From Arthrobacter gengyunqii (GTDB lineage Bacteria; Actinomycetota; Actinomycetes; Actinomycetales; Micrococcaceae): DNA of 64,000 bases. The notes below the pieces were generated by a model, which made no database searches, had not been told where the DNA came from, and saw nothing but the letters and a program-made list of their open reading frames with translations. The position numbers and the translations under genes are program-made. Every line of letters starts with the position of its first letter. Position 1 is the first letter of the stretch. Below are positions 1 to 8,073 of this stretch, in pieces. The stretch is taken from positions 186,001 through 250,000 of the forward strand of contig NZ_CP095461.1 of NCBI RefSeq assembly GCF_023022985.1, written 5' to 3'.

Positions 1-86
1 TCGGTGTCCGGGGTGGCGGCGGCGTGCTCGACGGTGTCGATGCGGAATTTCTTCGCGCCGGCGGTGGAGTCTGCGGACACTGTCAT
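1..86 (-). CDS. purL: Phosphoribosylformylglycinamidine synthase subunit PurL, N-terminal end only
   Basis: Only the first 28 or so codons are in the window; the gene continues beyond base 1. The reverse strand reads MTVSADSTAGAKKFRIDTVE and then HAAATPDT, which matches the start of actinobacterial PurL (KF-IDTVE-AAATPDT). PurL is the large FGAM synthase subunit of purine synthesis and uses ammonia delivered by PurQ. Its ATG overlaps the TAA of purQ by one base (TAATG), so the two are probably translationally coupled. The order purS-purQ-purL on one strand supports the call. Confidence 0.85.
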   Translation of the reverse strand, partial: MTVSADSTAGAKKFRIDTVEHAAATPDT

Positions 87-859
87 TATTTGCCTCCGGC
101 AACGAGCGAGGTGAGAACTGAGGTGAAGATGCCCAGGCCGTCGGTGCCGTAGCCCAGCCCGACCTCGCCGTAGGCGGAGGAGTCCGGGCCGAAACCCGGC
201 TCCACTGCGTGTTCGGGGTGCGGCATGAGGCCGACGACGTTGCCGGCGGCGTTGGTGATGCCGGCAATGTTCCGGCGGGAACCGTTGGGGTTGGCGCCGT
301 CGTAGCGGAACACCACGCGGCCTTCACCCTCGAGCTCGTCCAGTGTCTTTTCATCGGCGACGTACTGGCCGTCCTGGTTTTTCAGGGGAATGACCATGCC
401 GGAGTTCTTTTCGTAGGAACCGGTCCAGGCCGTGGTGTTGTTTTCCACGCGCAGCAGCTGGTCCGCGCAGGAGAACTTGAGGTGGTTGTTTTTGATCATG
501 GAGCCGGGCAGCAGATGTGCCTCGGTGAGGATCTGGAAACCGTTGCAGATGCCCAGCACGGGCATGCCGCCCTTGGAAGCATCCACCACTTTGTCCATCA
601 GCGGCGCGAAGCGGGCAATGGCGCCGGCGCGGAGGTAGTCCCCGTAGGAGAAACCGCCGGGAATAATGACGGCGTCAACGCTTTGCAGGTTCGCTTCGTT
701 GTGCCAGAGGCCGACGGCGGTGCCGCCGGCGAGGGTGACCGCACGGGCGGCGTCGCGGTCGTCGAGGGTGCCGGGGAAGGTGATGATGCCGATCCGGACG
801 GCCCGCAGGGCATCATTTTCGGGGGCGACTGAGAAGTCGCCAATCAGGGGAGTACTCAA
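86..859 (-). CDS. purQ: Phosphoribosylformylglycinamidine synthase subunit PurQ (glutaminase)
   Basis: This is the class I glutamine amidotransferase subunit that releases ammonia for FGAM synthesis (fourth step of purine synthesis), working in the cytoplasm with PurL and PurS. Visible signatures are FPGTLDDRDAARA near residue 28, PGGFSYGDYLRAGA near 67, the nucleophile Cys105 in GICNGFQIL, and the His/Glu pair in MPHPEHAVE near residue 215. At 257 aa it is slightly longer than usual because of an N-terminal extension of about 20 residues. The start is a TTG with a GGAGG about nine bases upstream, and it lies two bases after the purS stop codon; no better start is seen nearer the RIGIITFPG core. 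It shares one base with purL. Confidence 0.95.
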   Translation of the reverse strand: MSTPLIGDFSVAPENDALRAVRIGIITFPGTLDDRDAARAVTLAGGTAVGLWHNEANLQSVDAVIIPGGFSYGDYLRAGAIARFAPLMDKVVDASKGGMPVLGICNGFQILTEAHLLPGSMIKNNHLKFSCADQLLRVENNTTAWTGSYEKNSGMVIPLKNQDGQYVADEKTLDELEGEGRVVFRYDGANPNGSRRNIAGITNAAGNVVGLMPHPEHAVEPGFGPDSSAYGEVGLGYGTDGLGIFTSVLTSLVAGGK

Positions 860-861
860 AA

Positions 862-1116
862 TCAGGCCTCCGGGATTACTTCAACGCGGGTGACGTCCTC
901 GATGACGGGGTTGGACAGCAGCGTGGCGGCTGCCGTGCGGGCCTGCTCGAGGACTTCTTCAGTCACGTCGCCGTCCACGGTCAGTTCGAAGCGCTTGCCC
1001 TGGCGGACGCCGGTAAATCCGGTCAGGCCCAGGCGCGGGAGGGCGCCGGCGATGGCCTTTCCCTGCGGATCGAGGATTTCGGGTTTGGGCATAACGTCAA
1101 CAACGATCCGGGGCAT
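862..1116 (-). CDS. purS: Phosphoribosylformylglycinamidine synthase subunit PurS
   Basis: This is the small (84 aa) structural subunit that bridges PurL and PurQ in Gram-positive FGAM synthase. The start MPRIVVDVMPKPEILDPQG and the segment GLTGFTGVRQGKRFEL are typical of the family. The open frame extends 27 codons further upstream, but the ATG at 1116 has an AGGAG at good distance and gives the standard family length, so it was chosen. It is the first gene of the purS-purQ-purL operon. The roughly 160 bases upstream, up to the next gene, should hold the promoter. Confidence 0.95.
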   Translation of the reverse strand: MPRIVVDVMPKPEILDPQGKAIAGALPRLGLTGFTGVRQGKRFELTVDGDVTEEVLEQARTAAATLLSNPVIEDVTRVEVIPEA

Positions 1117-1280
1117 CCGGGCAACTCCTGTGAGAGAAAAATGGGTGGCCGCGGACCCTGCCGTCTCACGCTGATTCAGCGCTCCGCGAGCTTGCACTGT
1201 TCAGTCTAGCGGCGTTTTTCGCGCCCGTCCTTTCGTGTCTTTTGCGGACGGTGAAGAGCCACGGGGGAGAGCTGGCCGGG

Positions 1281-1703
1281 TCAGGCCGGAACGCTGATCT
1301 GGAAGCCGCACCGGCACCGCAGCACTGTGGTGTCGATCTGGACTTCCGGAACGGGTGCTCCGTCCGGATCGGTAAAGACCGGTTCATAAATGGACGATGT
1401 GGAAGTGTCCTTCGGCTGCATCGGCTCTCCGCAGTGCAGGTACTGGGCGGTGGTGCTTTCCGCATTCAGTTGCCGTGCCCGAACGGAGGAGTGCCGCACC
1501 GGATGCCCGTAGAAACGGTCGCATTCCGAGCAGGTGTAGCTGATTTCCAGGAACTCCGCAGCATCTTCGCCGATGGCCGGTTCCACGGATTCAATGATGA
1601 GGTAGTCATCCGTTCCGCAGTACGTGCACCACGGAACGAAGGGTTCCTGGGCAGGGTCGGCTTCGTCTTCGGGTCTGGCCTGCGTTGACAATTGTGCCTC
1701 CAA
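1281..1703 (-). CDS. Conserved hypothetical protein with cysteine pairs, possible zinc ribbon
   Basis: This 140-aa acidic protein has no family that I can name with confidence. Three cysteine groups are visible: CTYC near residue 26, CSEC near residue 58, and C-x-C (LRCRCGFQ) near the C terminus, plus a lone Cys in LHCGEPMQP. The spacing suggests one or two structural zinc sites. It is a single gene upstream of, and co-oriented with, purS, separated by about 165 bases. No signal peptide or membrane segment is seen. Codon use matches the neighbours, so it looks like a resident gene. Confidence 0.6.
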   Translation of the reverse strand: MEAQLSTQARPEDEADPAQEPFVPWCTYCGTDDYLIIESVEPAIGEDAAEFLEISYTCSECDRFYGHPVRHSSVRARQLNAESTTAQYLHCGEPMQPKDTSTSSIYEPVFTDPDGAPVPEVQIDTTVLRCRCGFQISVPA

Positions 1704-1843
1704 AGAAGGTCCGGGCCGGAAGTCACCGCCCGGAGAGGATACTAAGCATGCTTAATGATTTTACGTAGCGAAGGGGCAGGCAACAAGTCTCCGGAGGTAG
1801 GCGGGCGGAAGGTGGGCTGCGTCACAGTCGTTAGAGTGGGTGC

Positions 1844-2341
1844 GTGAAAGCTCTTACCGTGAAGCCGGGCGTGATGCGCCGGTGCATAAATCTCTGGCCG
1901 CCCTTTGTTTTCGCCGGCATTCACATCACGCATCTGGGCGCCGACTCCCTGTCCGCAGAGGTGCGGCTGCGGTTGCACTGGTGGAACCGCAATGTGGCGG
2001 GGGTGCATTTCGGCGGTTCACTTTTCGCCATGACGGATCCGTTTTGGATGATGCTCCTGCTGCGCCATCTGGGTGCGGACCACGTGGTGTGGGACCGGGC
2101 GGCGGAAATCGACTTCATCAAGCCGGGCCGCGGCGATGTCACGGCGCGCTTCGTCCTCGCGCCGGCCGACGTGGAGCGCCTCAGGAAGCTGGCCGCCGGC
2201 GGAGACAAGGTCCTGGAGTGGTTCTCCGTGGACGTGGTGGACGCCGACGGCGGCGTGGTGGCGCGGGTGCGCAAGCAGGTGTACGTCCGCCGCAAGCCGG
2301 AGCGGACCAAGGCAGCAAAGGAAGGGCAGGCCCATGGATGA
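1844..2341 (+). CDS. DUF4442-type hotdog-fold protein (possible thioesterase)
   Basis: The 165-aa protein resembles DUF4442 proteins, a branch of the hotdog thioesterase superfamily. Supporting segments are INLWPPFVFAGI near residue 15, the WWNRNVAGVHFGGSLFAMTDPFW stretch (residues 46-68), and DHVVWDRAAEIDFIKPGRGDV. In this group the conserved N-x-x-G-V-H/F-G-G-S-x-F region forms the core helix. The substrate is unknown. The start is a GTG. The stop overlaps the start of the next gene by 8 bases, so the two are probably coupled. Confidence 0.7.
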   Translation: MKALTVKPGVMRRCINLWPPFVFAGIHITHLGADSLSAEVRLRLHWWNRNVAGVHFGGSLFAMTDPFWMMLLLRHLGADHVVWDRAAEIDFIKPGRGDVTARFVLAPADVERLRKLAAGGDKVLEWFSVDVVDADGGVVARVRKQVYVRRKPERTKAAKEGQAHG

Positions 2342-2618
2342 CGCAGCGAATCCGCTGATCCCGACGTCGAACGAGCTGCTGGTCTACGGCATCTGGGCGG
2401 CGCTGCTGGTTCCGCTCGTAGTCGCCGTTCTGATGCTGGCCTGGTCTCGGGTCGTGACCGGGCGGGAGCGGTTGGGTCTGCTGCTGGTCTGCCTGTGCCT
2501 TCCCCTGCTGGGTTCGGTCCTAACGCTGATGCTCCTGCATCGGCGGCGCAAGCAGGCGGACCGGAAGCAGGACCGGGCCGCTACAGGTTTCCCTCCGCCG
2601 GGCCCAGCAGGGCGGTAA
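2334..2618 (+). CDS. Small two-helix membrane protein, PLDc_N-like
   Basis: The ATG at 2334 lies inside the end of the DUF4442 gene. The 94-aa product has two hydrophobic helices (about residues 19-40 and 47-68) joined by a short basic loop (WSRVVTGRERLG), then a hydrophilic tail rich in K, R and P. The layout and the conserved P-LGS between the helices resemble the PLDc_N domain found at the front of cardiolipin synthases and as stand-alone small membrane proteins. This is a fold-level resemblance only. Its 3' end overlaps the convergent lipoprotein gene by 38 bases. Confidence 0.6.
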   Translation: MDDAANPLIPTSNELLVYGIWAALLVPLVVAVLMLAWSRVVTGRERLGLLLVCLCLPLLGSVLTLMLLHRRRKQADRKQDRAATGFPPPGPAGR

Positions 2619-3102
2619 GGCTCTCCCAGCGGCCGATCTGGCAGCCGTCGCGCAGGGAGAAGGTCTGGTCCACGGCTTCGCCGTTCACGGTGCCGGTGAC
2701 GCGGGCGCGCTGCTGCCCCTTGATTATCTGGGTGCACATCAGGTTCGCGTCCGGTGCTGCGAACAGTGCGGTTCCCCGGTCCGCCAGTGCGGCGCAGGCC
2801 GCAGCCGGATCCGGGGCATCGGAGCTCCCCTCGGGGGTGGCGCCGTCGCACTGCAGCGTCCAGGTTGTGCTTGTGCTTTCTCCGTCCTCCCGGTAATCCA
2901 CGGTCAGCGACGTCCCGGCTGACGAAGGAGCCGGTGCCGGCGTTCCGGCGGCTGACGGAGACGCCGATTCAGAGGCGGACGGAGAAGCAGAAGCAGAGGC
3001 TGACGAAGGATCGTCGGGCGGAGTGCCGGCGGAGCCGCCGCACGCCGACAGGACAAGGGCTGCAACACCAAGGACCAGCAGTCCTCGAAATGGACGGAAC
3101 AT
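2581..3102 (-). CDS. Putative secreted lipoprotein (serine-protease-inhibitor-like size)
   Basis: The ATG at 3102 with an upstream GGAGG begins MFRPFRGLLVLGVAALVLSACGGS, a clear lipoprotein signal with lipobox LSAC. A Ser/Ala/Pro-rich linker follows (about residues 25-65). The folded part starts near LTVDYREDGEST and contains WTLQCDG, AAACAALAD, LMCTQIIKGQQRARVTG and FSLRDGCQIGRWESL. The pattern of two cysteine pairs and the TQIYGGPQ-A-V-G-type motif resembles Streptomyces subtilisin inhibitor (SSI)-like domains, so a protease-inhibitor-like lipoprotein is possible. The role is unproven. The upstream open frame is ignored because the signal peptide fixes the start. Confidence 0.75.
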   Translation of the reverse strand: MFRPFRGLLVLGVAALVLSACGGSAGTPPDDPSSASASASPSASESASPSAAGTPAPAPSSAGTSLTVDYREDGESTSTTWTLQCDGATPEGSSDAPDPAAACAALADRGTALFAAPDANLMCTQIIKGQQRARVTGTVNGEAVDQTFSLRDGCQIGRWESLTALLGPAEGNL

Positions 3103-3133
3103 GAGTGAGACCTCCGGATAGGGTTGCCTCAGC

Positions 3134-3670
3134 CTAGCCAATTCCTCGGCCGGTTTCGTCCGCCTCGGCCGCGGCCCGCGCCTGAGCCAGAAAATATGCT
3201 CCCTGGCCTGGGTAATAGTCGCCAAACTCAGGAACCGTGCCGCCGCTGCGGACTGCCGCAAGCCGGTCCAGATAGTATTCCCAGCCGGGGCCTACGCCTT
3301 CTGCGGCCAGCGGATCATCCAGATGCTGAGTGAAATCCAGCCGAGTGCCGCCTGCACTGGACCGGAAGCGGATCTCCAGGTCCCAGCTGCCGTACTCATC
3401 CTCCACCAGCAGGCGAAGCAGTTCAGGGGCGGTGCATTCGGAAACCTGCAGCCGACTCCACGGCGATCCATCCTCATAGAGCATCTGCAGATCGGTGCTT
3501 TGCCCTCGGACGGGTGCCCCCTCCCAGCGGCCAAACCAGGAGGCTGCCTGGGATGAATCCGTGAAACTGGACCAGACGGCGGCCGGTGGTTCGGGAAACG
3601 TGCGGGTAAGGGTCAGGTCGTAGGATTCCGGTCCGGTGCGGATGATTCTGCCGGTGGGCTCTGGCTCCAT
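3134..3670 (-). CDS. SRPBCC/AHSA1-family protein
   Basis: The 178-aa protein fits the START/Bet v1-like (AHSA1, formerly Aha1) fold. LTLTRTFPEPPAAVWSSFTD near residue 20 is the usual first strand and helix, SQAASWFGRWEG follows, and the C-terminal helix is GPGWEYYLDRLAAVRSGG. Family members bind hydrophobic ligands or act as stress-related binding proteins; no substrate can be read here. Its start lies inside the end of the upstream gene (58-base overlap, 3613-3670), so the two are probably coupled. Confidence 0.75.
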   Translation of the reverse strand: MEPEPTGRIIRTGPESYDLTLTRTFPEPPAAVWSSFTDSSQAASWFGRWEGAPVRGQSTDLQMLYEDGSPWSRLQVSECTAPELLRLLVEDEYGSWDLEIRFRSSAGGTRLDFTQHLDDPLAAEGVGPGWEYYLDRLAAVRSGGTVPEFGDYYPGQGAYFLAQARAAAEADETGRGIG

Positions 3671-4596
3671 CGCTGCTCCTGAAAGGGTTCCAGCAGGCCG
3701 AGGATGCCGGCCCGCAGCTGTTGCGACTCTTCGCTGAACTGCCGCTGGGCAGCAGCATACTCACTGCGGCCTGCCGGAGTCTCCACTGGAATCGGAGAAT
3801 AGCCCCAATCCTGCAGATCATAGGGAGAAGCGCGCATATCCATGGTCCGGATACGCCAGGACAGCTCAAAACAGTCCATGACCAGCTCGCTGGGCAGCAG
3901 CGGCACCAACTTGTAAGCCCATTTGTACAGGTCCATGTTGGCGTGCAGGCAGCCCGGCTGCTCCAGGTCGGGCTGGTTCTTGCGGGTGGGCTGAAGCTCG
4001 TTCAGGGGAGTGGCCTGCGGTGCATAGAAGCGGAAGGCGTCAAAGTGGGTGCAACGGATTTTGCTGCGCTCCACCAGCTCATCGGTCCCCTCTGGGCCAA
4101 GGCGGAGCTGCAGGTATTCGTGCCGGATGCCGTTGGTGTCCGACTTGTAGGCCATCGCCCACTCATGCATGCCGAAGCAGCCCAGCGTCGGCTTCCTGGC
4201 GGCAGTGCGCGACAGCAGCATGGAGGTGAAGGCGGCAGCCTCTCCCCGCGCCGCCGCAAAGGCGGGCAGGTCCACGGTCACCGCCGTCGTGCCGCCGTCG
4301 AGCCCTGCCGCAGCAAGCTCCGGTTTGCTGAGGGTGCGGTAAAACTTCCAGTCCCTGCGCTCGCCGGCTGCCGCTCCGCTGAGGACGACGCCGGCTCCCG
4401 GATGCCAGCGCAGCAACTGTCCGGGCTTCTGGGAATAGTAGGTGAAGAGGAAGTCCTCCACCGGGTGTTTGTGCCCCGCCGACCGGCGGGCAAGGAAGCC
4501 CTCCACGAATGGCTGTACGCGCTCGCGGTGTTTCCGGGCAAGCGGCAGCCACTGATCCTCTGAGAGGACGGCGGAGAAACCGGAAGAAGTCACCAC
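3613..4596 (-). CDS. 3-methyladenine DNA glycosylase-like actinobacterial protein
   Basis: This 327-aa cytoplasmic protein belongs to an actinobacterial group that is usually labelled 3-methyladenine DNA glycosylase. Recognisable segments are HPVEDFLFTYYSQKPGQLLRWHPG near residue 43, LGCFGMHEWAMAYKS near 140, RCTHFDAFRFYAP near 180, and QPGCLHANMDLYKWAYKL near 215. I see no classical helix-hairpin-helix with the catalytic Asp, so the enzymatic label is tentative. It overlaps the SRPBCC gene downstream. The start at 4596 is the first plausible one. Confidence 0.6.
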   Translation of the reverse strand: MVTSSGFSAVLSEDQWLPLARKHRERVQPFVEGFLARRSAGHKHPVEDFLFTYYSQKPGQLLRWHPGAGVVLSGAAAGERRDWKFYRTLSKPELAAAGLDGGTTAVTVDLPAFAAARGEAAAFTSMLLSRTAARKPTLGCFGMHEWAMAYKSDTNGIRHEYLQLRLGPEGTDELVERSKIRCTHFDAFRFYAPQATPLNELQPTRKNQPDLEQPGCLHANMDLYKWAYKLVPLLPSELVMDCFELSWRIRTMDMRASPYDLQDWGYSPIPVETPAGRSEYAAAQRQFSEESQQLRAGILGLLEPFQEQRWSQSPPAESSAPDRNPTT

Positions 4597-4658
4597 ACCA
4601 TTATCCCGCTTCGGGCAGCCGGGCGCAGTGTTGTTCCCTGCGGCACCGGTGTCCCGGA

Positions 4659-5117
4659 TCAGCGCGCGTCCGATGCTACAGCCATCTGGGCTGCGGCAAT
4701 GAGGCGGCGCATGGCTTCATTGAGCTCCTGCACCTGCTCCCGGGTCAGGTCCAGCCGTTCCATCATGGTGCCCGGAACTTCGGCGGCTTCCCGGCGCAGC
4801 GAACGGCCGGCTTCCGTCAGTTCCACGGCCAGGGAGCGGTCATCTTCCGGCGCGCGGTTGCGGGTGAGGAGCCCGGCAGTCTCCAGTCGTTTGAGCATCG
4901 GAGACAGTGTGGCCGGCTCCATCGCCAAGGCCGCGCCGAGGCTGCGGACGCTGCGCGGGCTCTGCTCCCAGAGGGCAAGCATGACCAGATACTGCGGATG
5001 GGTCAGGCCCAGTTTCTCCAGCACCGGCTTGTAGGCGCCGACGACGCTTCGGGAAGCTACGGACAGGGCAAAGCACAGCTGATGTTCCAGCAGGAGGTCC
5101 TCATCGGCCCGGCTCAT
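4659..5117 (-). CDS. MarR-family transcriptional regulator (OhrR-like)
   Basis: The product (152 aa from the ATG at 5117) is a MarR-type winged-helix dimer: DLLLEHQLCFALSVASRSVV (dimer helix), GLTHPQYLVMLALWEQSPRSV, recognition helix MEPATLSPMLKRLETAGLLTR, and wing RAPEDDRSLAVELTEAG. LEHQLCFAL with Cys about 15 residues in is the sensing-cysteine position of organic-peroxide sensor OhrR, so peroxide sensing is a fair guess. The long upstream open frame is discarded because the ATG at 5117 has a GATGAGGA ribosome-binding site. A perfect 22-bp palindrome lies just upstream (5136-5157) and is probably its operator. Confidence 0.85.
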   Translation of the reverse strand: MSRADEDLLLEHQLCFALSVASRSVVGAYKPVLEKLGLTHPQYLVMLALWEQSPRSVRSLGAALAMEPATLSPMLKRLETAGLLTRNRAPEDDRSLAVELTEAGRSLRREAAEVPGTMMERLDLTREQVQELNEAMRRLIAAAQMAVASDAR

Positions 5118-5135
5118 GTCCTCATCCCTTCGCGA

Positions 5136-5157
5136 AATCATTAGTGCACTAATGATT
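5136..5157. promoter_or_regulatory. MarR operator-like perfect palindrome
   Basis: The core ATCATTAGTGCACTAATGAT is perfectly self-complementary and extends by one base pair on each side (22 bp in all). It lies 19 bases before the marR start, in the intergenic space shared with the divergent small gene at 5205. Length, symmetry and position are those of MarR-family operators. Autoregulation and control of the divergent gene are inferred. Confidence 0.8.
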
Positions 5158-5204
5158 AGCGTACTATGGGCTGCAGGCGAAGATGTCGCGGAAAGGTGCA
5201 GGAC

Positions 5205-5420
5205 ATGGAGAACAAAGAGAGTTTTACCTCGAAATTCATGCGGACCACCGGGAGGGTCCGGAAGATTTTCGGTCCGGCACAGACCAGTTCCCTGGACCAT
5301 CCCATGACTGATGAAAACCAGAAGCTGCTCAAGGAGCAGCAGGCCCAGGAGAAGGCCCTCTGGGAAACCGTCACGCGCGCCGACGGCAGCAGCTACATCG
5401 TTTCGCGCAAGTCGGAGTAG
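5205..5420 (+). CDS. Small hypothetical protein divergent from marR
   Basis: The 71-aa hydrophilic product begins MENKESFTSKFMRTTGRVRK and ends with VTRADGSSYIVSRKSE. It has no membrane segment; a short charged helix (NQKLLKEQQAQEKALWETV) is visible in the middle. The ATG at 5205 was preferred to the upstream in-frame start because of the AAGGTGCAGGA before it. It shares the palindromic operator region with the marR gene and may be its regulatory target. The family is not recognised. Confidence 0.6.
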   Translation: MENKESFTSKFMRTTGRVRKIFGPAQTSSLDHPMTDENQKLLKEQQAQEKALWETVTRADGSSYIVSRKSE

Positions 5421-5559
5421 CATCTCCCGCCGGTTCGACGTCAATGTTTTGCGTTGTCCACCAGCAACGCGGGGGTGGCACGTAGGGTTGATTAACCCGG
5501 AATCCAGGTGACCAGCGCCTGGACGGAATTCCGGCCTTCAACCGCACAAGGAACTTTCC

Positions 5560-5871
5560 ATGAGCGATGAAATCCCTCGCCGGCCGGCACCTTTTTCCCA
5601 CGGTGGCGGCACGTTGGGGCGGCTCGCCAACCTGGTCTCGGTGTTCTACGGCGACGCCGCACGTGATCGGGTGACCGAGCCGGTCCGGCATTTGCACGAT
5701 GATCTGGAAAACGAGATCGACGCGCAGCTGGGGGCAATCCGAGTACTGACGGATAAAGCGGGCAACCACTATGCCGTTCGGATTACTGCCCCGGCGGAAC
5801 CTGATCCACCGGGACCGCCCCTGTCCTACCGGAACTATTCACTCCGGCCGCCCCTGCGTCCGGACGACTGA
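5560..5871 (+). CDS. Hypothetical protein, 103 aa
   Basis: The product begins MSDEIPRRPAPFSHGGG and contains a helical central part (residues 40-65, EPVRHLHDDLENEIDAQLGAIRV) followed by a proline-rich tail. No signal peptide or membrane helix is present and I cannot assign a family. It is a monocistronic gene between the small marR-divergent gene and the convergent aspartate kinase; about 140 bases precede it. Codon use is that of the neighbours. Confidence 0.55.
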   Translation: MSDEIPRRPAPFSHGGGTLGRLANLVSVFYGDAARDRVTEPVRHLHDDLENEIDAQLGAIRVLTDKAGNHYAVRITAPAEPDPPGPPLSYRNYSLRPPLRPDD

Positions 5872-5924
5872 CAGCGCCCTGCCGGGCAGCCAAGGGATCC
5901 CGGCAGGGAAAGCGGCAGAAGCCG

Positions 5925-7211
5925 CTAGCGGCCGGTGCCGCCGTACACGGTGGCCTCGGCATCGCCGTCGAGCCCGAAGGCCGCATGGACGGCGCGGACA
6001 GCAGTGTCCAGAAGCGCGGCGTCTGTGACCACCGAGATGCGGATCTCCGAGGTGGAAATCATGTCGATGTTCACCCCGGCCTCGTGCAGCGCCTGGAAGA
6101 AGCGGTGCGAAACTCCCGGGTTGGAGCGCATGCCGGCGCCGATCAGGGAAAGCTTGCCGATCTGCTCGTCGTAATCGATGCTGTCGAAGCCCACGGTTTC
6201 CTTCGCGGCGTTCAACGCATCAATGGCGTCCTTGCCGTCAATGATCGGCAACGTGAAGGAGATGTCCGTCTTGCCCGAGCCCTGGGTGGAGACGTTCTGG
6301 ACGATCATGTCGATGTTGGAGTTGGCCCCGGCCACGATGCCGAAGATCTCCGCGGCCTTGCCGGGAATGTCCGGAACGCCGATCACCGTGACCTTGGCTT
6401 CGGAGCGGTCATGTGCAACGCCGGAAATGATGGGCTGTTCCAAGGGTTCTCCCTCTTGAATCTTGATCTTGTCATCGGGGCTGGGCAGCACCCAGGTTCC
6501 CTCTTTTTGGCTGAAGGAGGAGCGTACGTGCAGCGGAACGCCGAACCGGCGGGCGTACTCCACGCAGCGAAGGTGCAGGATTTTGGCACCGGAGGCAGCC
6601 ATTTCCAGCATTTCCTCGCTGGAGATGGTGTCTATTTTCTGCGCGGTCGGCGCCACGCGGGGATCGGCGGTGTAGATGCCGTCCACGTCGGTATAGATCT
6701 CACAGACATCCGCGCCCAGGGCGGCGGCCAGTGCGACGGCGGTGGTGTCCGAGCCGCCGCGGCCCAGGGTGGTGATGTCGTGGCTGTCCCGGCTCATGCC
6801 CTGGAACCCGGCAACAATGGCGACGTCGCCCTTTTCGATGGCGGTCTTGATCCGGTGCGGTGAAACGTCGATGATGCGGGCCTTGCCGTGGATGGCATCG
6901 GTAATCATGCCGGCCTGGCTGCCGGTGAAGGACTGGGCCGATCCGCCGCGTTCATTGATGGCCATGGCCAGCAGCGCCATGGAAATGCGTTCGCCTGCGC
7001 TCAGCAGCATGTCCATCTCACGGGCATTTCCGCCGGAGGTAATCTGTGCTGCCAAATCCAGCAGTTCATCGGTGCTGTCGCCCATGGCGGAAACCACCAC
7101 CACCACCTCGTTGCCTGCGGCGTGCGTATCCACCACCCGCTTGGCAACGCGCTTGATTCCTTCGGCGTCCGACACGGAGGAACCGCCGAATTTCTGAACA
7201 ATCAGGCTCAT
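5925..7211 (-). CDS. lysC: Aspartate kinase
   Basis: Catalyses ATP-dependent phosphorylation of aspartate, the first step to lysine, threonine, methionine and diaminopimelate. The 428-aa product has the kinase signature VQKFGGSSVSDAEG at residues 5-18, the segment GRGGSDTTAVALAAALGADVCEIYTDVDG, and two C-terminal ACT domains (VTVIGVPDIPGKAAEIFGIVA and LSLIGAGMRSNPGVSHRFFQAL) that bind the feedback effector. Length and layout match actinobacterial Ask/LysC. asd, which often follows, is not adjacent here: the gene is flanked by a convergent hypothetical gene and by recR upstream. Confidence 0.95.
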   Translation of the reverse strand: MSLIVQKFGGSSVSDAEGIKRVAKRVVDTHAAGNEVVVVVSAMGDSTDELLDLAAQITSGGNAREMDMLLSAGERISMALLAMAINERGGSAQSFTGSQAGMITDAIHGKARIIDVSPHRIKTAIEKGDVAIVAGFQGMSRDSHDITTLGRGGSDTTAVALAAALGADVCEIYTDVDGIYTADPRVAPTAQKIDTISSEEMLEMAASGAKILHLRCVEYARRFGVPLHVRSSFSQKEGTWVLPSPDDKIKIQEGEPLEQPIISGVAHDRSEAKVTVIGVPDIPGKAAEIFGIVAGANSNIDMIVQNVSTQGSGKTDISFTLPIIDGKDAIDALNAAKETVGFDSIDYDEQIGKLSLIGAGMRSNPGVSHRFFQALHEAGVNIDMISTSEIRISVVTDAALLDTAVRAVHAAFGLDGDAEATVYGGTGR

Positions 7212-7476
7212 GCGTACACGCTCTCTGAATCACTTCCGGTTTGCTGCCCGGCGACGTCCTCGGCGCGGTGCATCTGATGTCATCCCCGGCAGTCCGGGGA
7301 AGCCGGGCCACGGATACTGTGGCCAATCATCAAAAGTCTAGCGTTGCGGCCTGAACGCACCGAAATAGAAGGGACATATGCACTTAACGTCACTCTTATG
7401 TCCGGACATGCCCCGAACCCGCATGAGGCAAATTTGTCCCGCCGCCAGTCTGGGCAGGTTTTATCCGGGTTGCCGC

Positions 7477-8073
7477 TTAGGACATGCTCCGGCGGCCCTC
7501 GAAGGCCCGTCCCAGCGTAATTTCGTCGGCGTATTCCAGATCTCCGCCCACCGGCAGCCCGGAGGCCAGCCTGGTGACATTGATGCCCAGCGTCTTGAGC
7601 ATCCGCGACAGGTAGGTGGCGGTGGCTTCGCCTTCGAGGTTGGGGTCCGTGGCGATGATGATTTCCGAGATCTGCTCGTCCGAGAGCCGGCTCAGCAGTT
7701 CCCTGATGCGCAGCTGGTCCGGGCCGATCCCGGCAATGGGATTAATGGCGCCGCCCAGCACGTGGTAGCGGCCGCGGAAGGAACGGGTACGTTCCACCGC
7801 GATCACATCCTTGGACTCCTCGACCACGCAGATCATGGTCGGATCGCGGCGGCTGTCGCGGCAGATGGTGCAGGTTTCCTGCTCGGTGACGTTGCCGCAG
7901 ATGCTGCAGAACTTCACCTTGTCCTTGACGGTGACGATGGAGGACGCCAGTTTCCGCATATCCTCGGGGTCGGCTTCCAGGATGTGGAAGGCAATGCGCT
8001 GGGCGGACTTGGGGCCAATCCCCGGAAGTCTGCCCAGCTCATCAATCAGTTCCTGAACGGCGCCTTCGTACAC
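7477..8073 (-). CDS. recR: Recombination mediator protein RecR
   Basis: RecR (198 aa) acts with RecO and RecF to load RecA on gapped DNA. It shows the N-terminal helix-hairpin-helix ([24 protein letters not shown]), the four-cysteine zinc finger ([16 protein letters not shown], residues 56-71), and the Toprim domain ([15 protein letters not shown] ... [17 protein letters not shown]). It lies downstream of dnaX on the same strand with a 127-base gap. The ybaB/ebfC gene often found between dnaX and recR is absent. Confidence 0.96.
   Translation of the reverse strand: MYEGAVQELIDELGRLPGIGPKSAQRIAFHILEADPEDMRKLASSIVTVKDKVKFCSICGNVTEQETCTICRDSRRDPTMICVVEESKDVIAVERTRSFRGRYHVLGGAINPIAGIGPDQLRIRELLSRLSDEQISEIIIATDPNLEGEATATYLSRMLKTLGINVTRLASGLPVGGDLEYADEITLGRAFEGRRSMS

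Noticed and set aside
6003..6863. Forward-strand open frame opposite lysC
   Set aside because: Shadow of aspartate kinase; high-GC genes often have long antisense frames.
5925..7211. Internal start for a separate beta subunit of aspartate kinase
   Set aside because: Known in some actinobacteria, but at the expected place (before GVAHDRSEAK) no ATG or GTG in frame was seen.
7212..7476. Riboswitch or attenuator upstream of lysC
   Set aside because: A small hairpin is present, but no lysine-riboswitch core features could be recognised, and actinobacteria rarely use one here.
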